A stretch of DNA of 64,000 bases, taken from contig NC_088307.1 in assembly GCF_032854445.1 (NCBI RefSeq), forward strand, positions 26,674,046 through 26,738,045. Reading direction: 5' to 3'. Origin of the DNA: Liolophura sinensis (Eukaryota; Mollusca; Polyplacophora; Chitonida; Chitonidae). Shown here piece after piece: positions 12,561 through 24,425 of this stretch (position 1 is the stretch's first letter; each line of letters starts with the position of its first letter). The notes beneath the pieces were generated by a model, which was given only the letters and a program-made list of their open reading frames with translations, was not told where the DNA came from and ran no database searches. Position numbers and translations under genes: made by a program.

Positions 12561-12799
12561 AGTATCATGGTAGTGATGCTAACTGCAGATGTCACTGGTC
12601 TAGAAATATTCCAAAATGCAGTGTTGTCATCAGTTTTAACATTAAAACATTCCAAAGGGACCAAGCATCCGGATTGCTTAGTCCATCAACAGAATCCTGT
12701 TTGATGCAGGAAAACAATATAGTTAAAGATGTAAAGCAAAGAGAATAAAACCAAAATAGCGAGTACTGTGTGATAGCTGGCAAATGGTTACAAATAACC

Positions 12800-12860
12800 G
12801 CTGTAACCCGGAGCAGAAGCTAGCATGAAATGGACTTGAATTCACACCGAGCGTCAGGAA
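12800..12860 (-). repeat. SINE family 1 remnant
   Basis: Contains agctagcatgaaatggactt and gaattcacaccgagcg, the reverse of the head half of family 1. Short and diverged. Confidence 0.4.
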
Positions 12861-12984
12861 TGATTGTTATCTTCTAAACGGAAGAGAAAATTGTTAAGCA
12901 TCTGGAACATAAGAATGGCTGCCATTTGTAAAAGAGTTTCTAGTGGATTGTACTGTCTCTTAGGGATGAATGTAATGTTCTTAA

Positions 12985-13165
12985 ATGAAGAGAACACTGC
13001 TATATATGTTCAACCTCAAGATTACTGCAACAAAGAAGATGTTTTAAGAGACCGTTACGTATGTTCAACTCGATGATTACTGCAATAAAAAAGAGGCTTG
13101 TCTAAAACTTCTCCTTCGTTGCAGTTATTATCGAGTTGCACATACGTAGCAGTTCTCTCTTCAGT
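12985..13165. repeat. Fold-back repeat
   Basis: The left arm around 13044-13084 (cgttacgtatgttcaactcg, then attactgcaa) is matched in reverse by the right arm around 13118-13160 (gttgcagttattatcgagtt, then gcacatacgtag). An extra direct copy of the arm lies upstream at about 12988-13030. Likely a small palindromic element. Confidence 0.6.
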
Positions 13166-13532
13166 AACGAAGCGATTACTCCCAATACCTGTTATTTGTA
13201 CAACTGCCTTTCTTTGGAAATTTCCCTGTTTTTGAGACTATAAAGTTGGATGGAAAGGAAAAATTTTAAAGGCTTCATGAATGCTTCTTTTGTTTGACAC
13301 GATGAAGATCATTTATCTCAGGTCTCTTATAACATTATTTTGTGGATCAAACATCCAGCGTTTGTCAAATCGGACTCCCATCGCGTATCCGGCCATTAGC
13401 CAATAAGGTTGTGTTTTTGTATCTAACCCGTAGTGTTTCGGCAATGTCTTTAGGACAAAATGTTTGTCGGGTACCTCGTACGGTGTGATGCTTTACACAG
13501 GGCATTCCGGTTTCTTCCACCCATAAAACCTG

Positions 13533-13890
13533 CGGCCGGCTTCATGAAGCATACTTAGTATTAAGTAGCCCTTAGCTAAGTGCACTTTATATCTCTACAC
13601 CATACGTCATCATGGTAGTTAAGCACAAACTGGGGCCTCCGTGGCTCAGTCGGTTAGCGCGCTAGCCCAGCGTAGTGACCCAGAAGCCTCTCACCAATGC
13701 GGTCGCTGTGAGTTCAAGACCAGCTTATGCTGGCTTCCTCTCCGGCCGTACGTGGGAAGGTCTGCCAGCAACCTATGAGTGGTCATGGGTTTCCTCCGGG
13801 CTGTGCCCGGTTTCCACCCACCATAATGCTGGCCGTCAAAAAAAAAAAAAGCACAAACTTAGCTAAGTAAGCTTCATGAAACCAGCCTGG
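13533..13890. repeat. Palindromic MITE-like element interrupted by a SINE
   Basis: The ends are inverted: ccggcttcatgaagcatact at about 13534 pairs with gtaagcttcatgaaaccagc at about 13867. The inner parts (cttagctaagtgcac and acttagctaagtaag) also fold on each other. The SINE at 13632-13848 sits inside and splits it. Confidence 0.6.
13632..13848 (+). mobile_element. SINE family 1, 3'-truncated, poly-A ended, with target duplication
   Basis: The copy starts ggggcctccgtggctcagtc and keeps the tRNA-like head, but stops at aatgctggccgtc and ends in a run of about 13 A instead of the usual gagtacggcg tail. It is flanked by 11-bp direct repeats, aagcacaaact, at 13621-13631 and 13849-13859. The target duplication shows insertion by reverse transcription into the surrounding palindromic element. 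Confidence 0.9.
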
Positions 13891-16107
13891 AGCACAGTCA
13901 TACAGGTCGGAAATTCTTTAGCGTGACAATAAAACAATATATATTTCACAAAGCGTCACTTCGTGTAACGCCTCCTGTTTTTTTGTTTAAATAGTTATAG
14001 GGTAGACGACTTTTCCTTTGCATCATTTGTCTTAATTCAAATAATTAAGATTCTGTTTTGATGAAAAGAAAAAAAGAAAAATACACTCGACTACCCGCTA
14101 ACTGTATTGAAATTAAACACGTGTAATTCGTCGCGCGACATTGAGTTTTGAACATATACCTATGGTTATAAAAACTAAACATGCTTTTGGGAATATTTTT
14201 TATTTTTTGCGGTTAAACTCATTTTCCAAACCAGTGGGTCGTAAACAATTCCCAACTCGAAAACAACCATCTGTATACCAGTCGCGCTGCGATGCGAAAA
14301 TAAGACTTTTGCGTAAATCTTCTTGTTAAAGTGAACATGCAGCTAACACCTGAATTTTTTTTGCAATGGCTGAATAGAATTACATTGTAGGTTCACAGTG
14401 ATATTTGAGGTAAGTGTATTTATAATCAGATTACAATTTAATACCTTGTTTAAGTTTAACTAATTAACAAAGGACAATTAACTACCCCCACTCCACCTCT
14501 TTCCGCCCCGTAATTTATTTGAACAAACTTAACAGGAAAGTACAGGAAACGTATTCAGCCATCCGTGTGCCAAATCTTGTCTTGAGTCTCTATATCTGAG
14601 TAGCGAAGTTTATGCTTAATCGGTCTGTCCAGTTAATTAAAACCATCCATGAGAGACTCAAACTTAAACATAAAGTTGATAAGTATGATCAACATCCCGA
14701 AGATTTTGAACAATACTGAAGTTTTCAAAACTGAAAATAATTATTTTACACCTAAGGAAGCGCCACGTATTTCTTTCTCGACAGAAAAGTCTGGTTAAAC
14801 ATTTAGTTACCATTACTAGCCATCAAAGAGTTTTCAATTGATCACTAAATGTGTGATAGGTGTCGCTGTGATTGTAAATCATAACAGTATTATGGAAAGT
14901 ACAGAACAATAATATTGACGCAAGGTCAAGTATTGAATGCGGAGGAAGATTAACTTACTTGGTACCACCTCACAAATCATCCCTTCATACAAGTTTTTTC
15001 TTTGTCTTCATTCCTTGCAGTTTTCCTTACTTATACTCAGTCACCTGTTTATTTTATTTTGGATAGGACTGTCCACTGTTAACAACCGCACGTTCCGTAC
15101 TTTGAAAATCAATGAGAATAGCGCATTTCCACCGTGCTATGTTCAAGCCTAAAGTACATATCCTCACGCGAAAATTTTAGTGGGAGTTTGTGTGATGTGG
15201 ACACTAACAGTGGCAGACAGACACCAATCCTGAGCTGGATTGAGCTAACAGTTTGGCGTACATCTGCAGCCTGAGCGGTCATCAGCAACTCGGTGTGTTG
15301 TCTACTCACATACATAAACCACTGATAATATGTAGGCCGGGATGGAGACTTACTTGTCTGGATATTTCTGATACATGCATGTCAATATCACCTGATGTTC
15401 GGAACCTCAGTGCATCACCCAAAACATCGGTATCGGAGGTAAAGCTTTTGTTGAGCGTTGGATAAGACTTTTTGACAGATAAGGAATGGATCTATAAGTT
15501 GAAACTGGCATTCGTATTCCAGCCGCCAATCAGTATGGAAGTTCCAGGTCAATAATCGCAAAGCCAGTTCCAAAAACGACGTTTAACACAAACCACCAAA
15601 CAATTAAGAAAGTATATAGCGACGCCTTTGACTGGATATGGTTGCCAAAATTATATTCTATTACCCTTTGATTCCTTTTTATTACATATAGCGCACTGCT
15701 TGGCATCGTGCCAAGTGTACATTATCTTGGTCATTAGATGCCCCGATCACGAGACAGAAGCGTTTGACCTCTGGACGGGTCTATTGTAGTTCTATGGGTG
15801 GATGGAGGTTGTTGTTTAAACCGAATAAAGCAGACGACAAATATAAACAAAGAAACAAAATGACGATTGTTTGTGTCGGAGCGAACGTTTGTTTAAATGG
15901 AGAAAGTATCAGGTTACAGATGTTTTTAAGCCCACAGGGACTTTTGAATGCTACACAATAAGAGATATTCTATTACCTGTGAGTCTTTCTTTCACAGGCC
16001 TCTCCTAAACGTCCCAGTTGACCACAAACCATGGTATGGCAATCAACCAATGGGTCACAAACGATCCTATCCATGATGTGTGATATTTCCCGCGATGCAA
16101 ACCTTAG
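13891..16107. other. No recognisable feature
   Basis: AT-rich unique-looking sequence with only short open frames. Nothing recognised. Confidence 0.4.
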
Positions 16108-16479
16108 CCGCCGGTACACTGCGTCCGGGCTACGACAGCCACAGTTCTTGCTGATGCCGGGGTTTCTGTGATGGGCGTTATGTTTGTGACAGGCCATCGC
16201 AATGAATCCAGTGTACGGAGTTATGTCACCAAACTGTCGGTTTCAAAATGCCGTGAAATCAGCAATATCCTGCATGCTTCAAGTGTGTTATCAGAAAATG
16301 CTGAAAGTGAAAATGCCGTTGAGAACACTCCCATGTCGGTCACACCACTCCCAGTGCAAATGCCCGATGCTGTCGACTGTAAGTTACACGTAACAGTAGC
16401 AATACCATCCAAATGGCAAAATCTCAGTTTTCAGTCACGCTTCAAAGTTTTGGAGGGTTGTTTAAAGATGCAACAATAA
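16108..16479 (+). pseudogene. Tyrosine-recombinase C-terminal fragment (Crypton/KIAA1958-like)
   Basis: The plus frame from about 16117 reads HCVRATTATVLADAG, then VTGHRNESSVRSYVTKLS, and ends at a stop at 16479. This matches the end of a tyrosine recombinase: His-x-x-Arg (HCVR), Gly-His-Arg (TGHRN) and the nucleophile Tyr (VRSY). A stop codon lies in the same frame at 16105-16107, so the rest of the catalytic domain is lost or out of frame. About 120 residues remain. It resembles the recombinase part of Crypton-type transposons and host genes derived from them. It is not the same family copy as the element at 34202. Confidence 0.65.
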
Positions 16480-19400
16480 ATAACAGCACAGTTCACATCA
16501 ACTTCACATCACATCATCTCTGGCTGCAGATCGTCCTTTTTAACTCCAAATGCTTGTTTGATGTTTATCCATGTTAAACTGTTGTTGTTGTTTTTTCACA
16601 GCCCCTTTGCTCATATTTTCTCTCCGCAAACGCTATTGTCCGACTGCCGCGAATATATTGCCGTGACCCAGATCTTCAAAATCGGTACATCATGTGACCT
16701 TTATGCTAGTTTAATGTACATATAGCTTTGTGCTGCTTGCGCCATTAGAAATTTAAATTGTGGTAGCCATCCATTGTATTTCACAATGGTATAAACACAA
16801 ATAATATTTATCCCCATGATAACTTGAACAAAAAAGTTATAATATATTTATTTGATTACTTATAATAAGCCCAAACACATATCTATGATGCTGTTATTGT
16901 TTATTATTTATCAACGTATGTTGAGAAATTAACATTGAATTGAAAATGTGAACTCAAGTGTTCCATTATTTTAGCATTGTTACCCAGTTTTCATGAATTT
17001 GATACAGAATACAACAATACCGCAAAGCATTTACGCAAGCAAATCAAATAAAATTCAGTACCAAACTAGTGTTAACCTTATTTTGTGTGTGTTTCAATTA
17101 TTTTTGTATTTTCGTACGTAAGTCAAACTTTAATTACTTTTAAACAGTTGAACTCCCTGCTTCTATTGTCGCTGTGCTGATGCCAGAGGCTTCCAGGTCC
17201 TTCAGCTCTGTCAAACTGAGTTTGAGAAATGTTTGGACTTGCTCGAACCCTCGTAGCCAGCAAGGAGCGACCTCCCGGCTCACTGTCAGTGTGGTCGCTG
17301 TTTGACACCGTGCCTGTCTCACCGAATCCTACCCCGATATAACGGGGTATTTTATTTTATAGTGCTACATTTTATAGTCGGAATTGTTTTCGAGAAACAA
17401 ACGTATTCTTATTTTATTCTATCCTAGTCGTGAAGCACTTCTGTAATACTTATCATTGTATTTTAACACCCCCGGTAAAACACATCATGGTTTTGTCCAG
17501 AATTACGTCACGCCCCTTTAGAAAGTTCGGTCAGACGCGAACCACGTGTCAGGGAAAGTGAGGGCGTTTTTTGCTGTTAATCTACACCGCAATGGCGTTT
17601 TTGTTATTAATTACGAAAATATTTTGCTGCTACCAAGGTAACAGAATAGAAATAATGTTCGCGTCAGGGTAGTCTAACGGTAGTTTGACATACCCTGACA
17701 TGCACATTACTTCTTAGATAGAAAATTAAAACAAATAATTTTAGTGTTTGTAGAATTGCCATTGTTTCTCATTGAAAAGGCTTACCGTACAGAATTACCG
17801 TACAGAATAACTAATCCACTCTCAAACTGAATATGGTTAACGTACAAAGAGACTTCGTGGCTTTATGTTTGGCGACGCCCTATTTGTGTTCACATGGACA
17901 GGGAATGTCATACAAATCTACTTAATGTCTGTGTTTGGTGTAATCCTGCTAAGTGATATGACGATACACTTTAACAACAGTGTTAACTCGCGTGAGAACA
18001 TTCACTTTAATTTCGATCATGCTAACTATTCATTTATGAATGACCTCATGCCAAAAACCGCCTGTATATGGTGTATACATATCTCGCCCAGTGACGTATA
18101 CTAGAACATGTGCATGCATCGACAATTTAATCTACATGCATGTCATAAAACATTGCTGTTAAAATGTTTAAATTAAGGCACTACCATCCATCGCCTCCAG
18201 TCAATGTTTCCGAAATTTGCCAAACAATCCGTCGTTAATTACAAGGTATAATCGTAGCGTGGAAGATTTAGTCTCTATCTATTTACTAAAACCGCCTGCT
18301 GTTTGACGAGCTTAACATGCCTGAAATGCACACACGCATAAGTAATAGTACATGTACTTCGTTTGACATTAAATGGAAATTTTGAAAGTTTTCCTGACAG
18401 AAGGGTTTGGCATGTTAAACACATTCACTAAAGGATGTTTTGCTGCTTTTGTGTAACTTTCACACCATAAACAAACAGCATTTGAACAGCAGCACATTTA
18501 CACATACAGGCCTAAATTATACACCCACAACATTTGAAGAAGTTGAAGAGTCCATATATACTGGAGATATTAATTGAACAATCCATATTCCCTTATTAAA
18601 TCAAATGTCATGGATTTTGAATAACTCGGGAAATTATTGTCTTGTAAGTAAATATCAGACTAGTTGCTGTACTACTTATTACGTGTCAGAATGTTTCTAA
18701 ACATTGGAAATACTGTTATTCTACTAGTTTTGTAAATTTCTTCAGCTTTACTTTAGTATACCCTCTGAGCCGGGCTGATATTTGTAAAAGGTGACTATTT
18801 GGGCTTTTTTTAAAAACAACAGCAACATTTCAACTGGATTTGCGTTATAATCCTCTTAAACGAACACTCTGGATGGCTGTGATTTTGTACAAACTTTGTT
18901 CATGGCCGTCACACATCTTCAATGAAAATGTCTGCATCACATGAGAGATACTTTTAAACAGTGACAAATTTAGAAGCTTGAAATGTACCGCATCCCAGAA
19001 ATGTAAGGCCACGCACTCATTTAAGTCTGGCATCTTACACTTTATGTTTCCTCAGTTTTATATCCTTTAACATTAGGTACGTGAAATGTCAAAGTCTTAC
19101 TCCATTCAACACTTTTTACATTCGCATTTATTCGAGATGTTTTTTTTTCTTTTTTCTGGCCCACCCTAAATAATGATAAGGTCAGGTATGCAGCACTAAA
19201 AATTACCGTCCAAAGTTGCGAAAACATACGTTATTACTTACCTACTTGTAATGATGATCCGTCCAACTAAGAGACACTCAACAATAGTCTCGATAGATCC
19301 TGCTGATAGCCGCACGCAGTTTCAGATCAGCGGTATTTGTCAGAGAATAATTTTGTGTTTGATTGTTTATTTGCGCCTGACTAGACACTATCCGTCAACG

Positions 19401-19936
19401 CCCAGCCTCACTCCAAATGTCGGCTAAACAGTTGTTTTTAACCTACTTTATCATGCAAAACAATTAGTCAGTAAGCTTTTCTCTTCTAATTAAAACGCTT
19501 GGCTTGAAACACAGAACGGATGAAAACTGACCGCCTGTACTGACAGAGGTAAATTGACAAAAGACCGGATTCCAGATTTCACACTATCGTCGTTGCTCTG
19601 GATTTTTTTTTATGCTGCCCTTAATTTTATTTTATTCCTTAATAAACGAGGATTCTGTTTGTGGACTAAGCATTCTATGGTGTACGTGTTTAAATTTATA
19701 AAATTATGCCTCAATAATCATAGGCCAAAGTGCTAATCGTAGATGTGGGCAGTTTGTACACTTTTCGTTTGTTGAAGGCCACCCATCTTCCACCAGTACA
19801 AAGAACAAGTAGTTTTCTAACATGTTGGATGTCCGTGATTTAACCTACAGTTTTATATACCCATAAACACTGACAGCCATCGTGTAGGAGATAAAATATT
19901 GTTCATGACATTTAAAAACAATCAACCAATCGTTTA
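16480..19936. other. No recognisable gene
   Basis: AT-rich sequence with scattered short open frames. A small hairpin (accccgatataacggggt) lies near 17332. No exon or repeat was recognised. Confidence 0.4.
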
Positions 19937-19990
19937 CAATATTCTTGAGTACGGCGTAAAACATTAACCAAATAAATGATTACATAAATC
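19937..19990 (+). repeat. SINE family 1 tail fragment
   Basis: Only the 3' end remains: atattcttgagtacggcgta, aaacattaaccaaataaatg. A 5'-truncated insertion or a relic. Confidence 0.7.
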
Positions 19991-20169
19991 GTTTACTGGC
20001 TAAACCTAGAAAGAGAATGGCCCCTATACATTGTAGACATGTCTTTTAATGTTTTTAATGTGATGAAAACACAGCATTTGATCCATTCCGGGACAGTGAC
20101 ATCTGACCTATAGTAGTTAAGAGCCCTACATTTTTTTACACAACTCTGTCAAGCCAAGCTCACCATCAA

Positions 20170-21480
20170 ATAGTGAGAAACCAGCTATGTAAGTATATGG
20201 AAAATACACATGAAGATTACATTTTGAAGTTTAAATTCTCCGTCGAGTCGGTGTTGGAATGCGCTGAGTTAAACGAATGCATCGGGGTTTTTGTTAAGGA
20301 ATATATCAGAAGATTTCAGAGACTGTCTTATCAATGCATAAGGGAAACTATATTACCGTTGAGAAGGACTTCTTTAATGCGGTGGCATATACATGTAACA
20401 AGGTGGACTGAGATACATGTGACAAGGTAGACTGAGATACATGTAACAAGGTGGACTGAGATATATGGAACAAGGTAATCTAAGGTACATGTAACAAGGT
20501 GGACTGAGATACATGTGACAAGGTAATCTAAGGTACATGTAACAAGGTGATCTAAAGTACATGTAACAAGGTGGACAGAGATACATGTGACAAGGTAGAC
20601 TGAGATACATGTAACAAGGTGGTCTAAGATATATGTAACAAGGTAATCTAAGGTACATGTAACAAGGTGGACTGAGATACATGTGACAAGGTAACCTAAA
20701 GTACATGTAACAAGGTGGTCTAAGATACATGTAAAAAGGTGATCTAAGGTACATGTAACAAGGTGAACTGAGATATATGTAACAAGGTGATCTAAGGTAC
20801 ATGTAACAAGGTGGACTGAGATACATGTGACAAGGTAATCTAAAGTACATGTAACAAGGCGGTCTAATATATATGTAACAAGGTAATCTAAGGTACATGT
20901 AACAAGGTGAACTGAGATATATGTAACAAGGTAATCTAAGATACATGTAACAAGGTGGTCTAAGATACATGTAACAAGGTAATCTAAGATACTTGTAGAA
21001 TGGTGGTCGAAGATATATATACATAGGCGTTTGGAGATACATGTAACAAGGTGGGCTGAGATACATGTGACAAGGTAGAGTAAGATACATGTAACAAGGT
21101 GGTCTAACATACCTGTAATAAAGCGGTGGGAAATACATGTAACAAGGTGGTCGGAAATACATGTAACAAGGTAAACTAAGATACATGCAACAAGGTGGTC
21201 GGAGATAAATGTATCAAGGCGATGGGAGACAGATGTAACAAGGTTATCTCAGTGTAAATTTAGATTGATGCAACGCTGCGAATGGTACGTAACAAAATCG
21301 TCACGATTGGCAGATGTCAAAGTTTATCCCATGCGATATCACATGTTTGAATCGTGCTCCGGTAAACATAACATCCACTTTTTATTACGAAGCCATAGTT
21401 CCAGGAATTCTATTTTTTCGAATGTTAATCTTGTAACTTGTGCAATAAGTTCACGTGTTTTCATATAATATACGTGTGCA
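20170..21480. repeat. Local duplicated unit, copy A (contains the expanded minisatellite)
   Basis: The part 20213-20365 (ttttgaagtttaaattctcc, ggaatgcgctgagttaaacg) matches 23352-23510. The part 21240-21430 (gtgtaaatttagattgatg, gatgtcaaagtttatccc) matches 23562-23700 and 22545-22680. The three places are diverged copies of one sequence block. Only this copy holds the long array. Confidence 0.8.
20388..21250 (+). repeat. 24-bp minisatellite, about 36 copies
   Basis: The unit is of the type acatgtaacaaggtggactg plus agat. The second half of each unit varies between ggactgag, aatctaag, gatctaag and ggtctaag, so several unit variants alternate. A 24-bp period is eight codons, which is why long frames (about 260 codons of Tyr/Cys/Pro- or Leu/Val/Thr-rich repeats) stay open on the minus strand. 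Those frames lack any domain and are a by-product. Confidence 0.95.
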
Positions 21481-21647
21481 AATATCGGCGTCACACTGAC
21501 TGTCGCCATGATTTCCCTCCTGACCTGGACTTTGTAAGTAAGTTTGTAGGTCAACAGATATACATGTATACAGAGTAGGCTAACCGACTCAGTAATAACT
21601 AAGGATCTATGCTGTGCATCTGGGAAGGAATTATCTAGCAACTCCAA

Positions 21648-22100
21648 CTACAACGTTGTAGATTTGAATAGAGTAGGTGTTTGTATTGAGGAAACCCACT
21701 TAGAGATGAACAGTGTGTCAGTACCCTTCAGCCACTGAAGATTGTACAATATCTTTGACATAGTTATGTATACACCGTAGAAGTACCCTTGGTTTTGCTG
21801 CATATTCAGCTCTTTTGCGTTAGACAACAAGTTGACTTCACTATTGAGGTCTTCTCGCCCCGCAGCCCTCTACGCCACCTTCTCTCAAAAGGTTCCTAAC
21901 TCACACCTCTCCCATGCTGGACCGTGTTTTACAGAGTTTTAGATTAATGAGATCTTTGCCTCCAATTGTGTTCCGTATGTCAGCTGACTTAATTCGACAT
22001 ACATGATGATGGATGTTGTCTTGTGAGGCCGACAGATAATTTTTCCTCGTTCTGTGCACATATATGACATGTTCAAGCCACGATTTTACTAAAACACTGC
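21648..22100. other. No recognisable feature
   Basis: Unique-looking sequence between duplicated blocks. Nothing recognised. Confidence 0.4.
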
Positions 22101-22107
22101 TACTCTG

Positions 22108-22175
22108 ACGTTATGTGTGCGTGTGTGTGTGCGTGCCTGTTTGTTTGTGTGTGTATGTGTGTGTGTGTGTGTTGG
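22108..22175 (+). repeat. GT-rich microsatellite
   Basis: Interrupted gtgtgt runs (gtgtgcgtgtgtgtgt, then gtgtatgtgtgtgtgt) across about 65 bp. Confidence 0.85.
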
Positions 22176-22539
22176 AGGAGAAGAGTCTGCATATTGTACT
22201 TTTTTGCCTGTTTCTGACAGTCCATGTCTCATTAAAATCTCATCAAAACTGAGAAGCTATGTCGTTAATGAAAAATGTGCCTAAAGGAAGTGGCTATACG
22301 CGGGGTACTGTTTTTGTTTTTCTATTTGTTTTTGTAGACAGACTTGACCTCTCGTGTGGGCGATAATGCCCATTTTAATCCAAAGGTGTATTTGATTTAA
22401 AATTAAATTCTTTCTGTTATGATAAGACCTTCTCAGGATATTTAGTTCTTGATGAGAGAGAGAAATAAGTCGGTCCTTTGACATACAAATTGGGTTTAAT
22501 AAAATTAGATTTTCTATCGCAATGTAAACTTAGAATAAA

Positions 22540-22860
22540 CTTTCCTAATGCTACATAACAATCGTCACCATTGCCAGATGTCAAAGTTTATGTCAGGCGA
22601 CATCACGTTTGAATCATGTGCCCCGACAAACAAAACATCCAATCTACGACTGAACTTTTTTTTTCGATATCCTAGTTCCAAGAATTTTAATTTCTCATAT
22701 GTGCATTGATCCGTATATATGTACAGGGATTGGTAAACCAGAGCGTCATTTTCACTGTAGCTGTGTACCTGGCTGTTGAGTTATCCAAGCGCGTGCATTG
22801 GTGGGCGTAACTCTTCGAAAACCAGTCAAGTAAAGCTAAGCTTATGTGTAACGGACTTTG
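22540..22860. repeat. Local duplicated unit, copy B (partial)
   Basis: Shares ccagatgtcaaagtttatg, gttgagttatccaagcgcgt and gggcgtaactcttcgaaaac with copy C. The minisatellite part is absent. Confidence 0.75.
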
Positions 22861-23349
22861 GTCTTTTATACAGTATTATGATCTGCATATGTACATGTAC
22901 AAACAAGTAGACCTCTGAGTCCTTGGAGATTTAGGAGGGGAGTGAATGGGGTGGGGTGTACAATGAAAGTTAAATTTGCTTCCCTTTAAATAGTTGTGAC
23001 ACCAGAGTCCACCAACCGTACTGCTTGTGTGGCCTTTGTGACAAGAAGAGATAGACAGGGTTTGTGGGGTCGTTGAAATTTTGTGCATTTATGTACGTCA
23101 TATGTGGAACGTTTGTCAGATACACTGCTCTTCTCCACACTTAGGAGACAATCGTACCAATATTAAACACACTTGTGTATGGCATTACACAACAGGCAAA
23201 TAAATAATTCAATTTCTTTTAATGACTTTTTGAGCCTTTGGTAGTGTGAAGAGCAAACAAGCTCGCTAAGTGATATCATGTATTATATAAAATTTATATT
23301 ATGAATAATGATAAACGAGCTTTATAGGCATATAGAATACACATATTTA

Positions 23350-23870
23350 AATAACATTTTAAAGTTTAAATTGCCCGTTGATTCGGTCTTGGAATGCGTT
23401 GAGTTAAACGAATGCATCAAGGATTTTGTTAAACAATGTATCAGATGGTATGAGAGAATGTTTTATCAATGTATAACTTAAAGTATAATATCGTTGAAAA
23501 GGACTTCTTCAAGTCGATCGGAGATAAATGTGACAGTGCGGTGGGAGATACACGTAACAAGGTTATTGCAGTGTGAATTTAGAATGATGTATAGCTCCTA
23601 ATATTACATTACAATATCACGATTGACAGATGTCAAAGTTTATAGTATGCGAGGTCACAACTGAACATTTTATTCCATACCCTAGTTTCACGAATTTTGT
23701 TTTCTGATATGTGGATTGGTCTGTATATATAGGGATTGTTAAACCAGAACAGGTCATTTTCAGTGTAGCTCAATGCCTGGCCGTTGAGTTATCTAAGCGC
23801 GTGCTTAGGAGGGCGTAAGTCTTCGAAAAGCAGGCAAGTAGGGCTAAGGTTATATGTAATTTTAAGATTT
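23350..23870. repeat. Local duplicated unit, copy C
   Basis: Contains the 5' block (ttaaagtttaaattgcccg, ttggaatgcgttgagttaaa), then only about two minisatellite-like units (gagataaatgtgacagtgcg and gagatacacgtaacaaggtt at 23520-23566). It then continues with the 3' block shared with copies A and B, up to aagcaggcaagtagggcta. Confidence 0.8.
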
Positions 23871-24004
23871 TTTGCACCAGTTTTAAGATTCTGCTGTTAA
23901 TTATCAACTGTGTGTGCAAGGCTTGCTTTTCTGTTGGTACGACACTCCTTGGCATGATTTAATCTTATTTTCGTACTTGCTATACTTTTTTAGTTGTTTG
24001 GTGG

Positions 24005-24095
24005 TTTGTGCTTAACGTTGTTTTGGGAATTGTTCGTGCGATTATTGGCCCAGAACGTCCAGTTTGGTTGACGGTTTATGTACGAAACTTATCAA
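24005..24095 (+). repeat. Short dispersed repeat (family 4)
   Basis: Contains tgcttaacgttgttttggga, gcgattattggcccagaacg and ttggttgacggtttatgtac. Relatives lie at 30087-30185 and 33920-34020. Unknown origin. Confidence 0.5.
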
Positions 24096-24425
24096 CACAA
24101 TTAGCGAACAACAGATAAACTGTAGATTCTCTCGCTATCCCTTGTAACAAAAAGCGGACGACTCCATTATTATGACTGTCTAAACAGTCTTACTTTGGCC
24201 TTCCACCATTGTGAAATTTGTACCCACTTTTCTGGCAGGGAAATTGACCTTATGAGCCTCCATAAAAGGCAAAGGAAGATATTTAAGGCATTTTTGGCGA
24301 CCGGCTTCAAACATTTTGGAACACATCTATCCTTAAAATATTTAGAATCATTTACAAGCAGTCCATTTTAGGAATATTGTAACCGCAAATGCGTCATATT
24401 TTTTCGCTTTTCAGTGACTACAGGA

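Noticed and set aside
20331-21186. Two overlapping minus-strand frames of about 260-270 codons with Tyr/Cys/Pro or Leu/Val/Thr repeats
   Set aside because: They are translations of the 24-bp minisatellite. The period is eight codons, so several frames stay open. No domain, no splice context.
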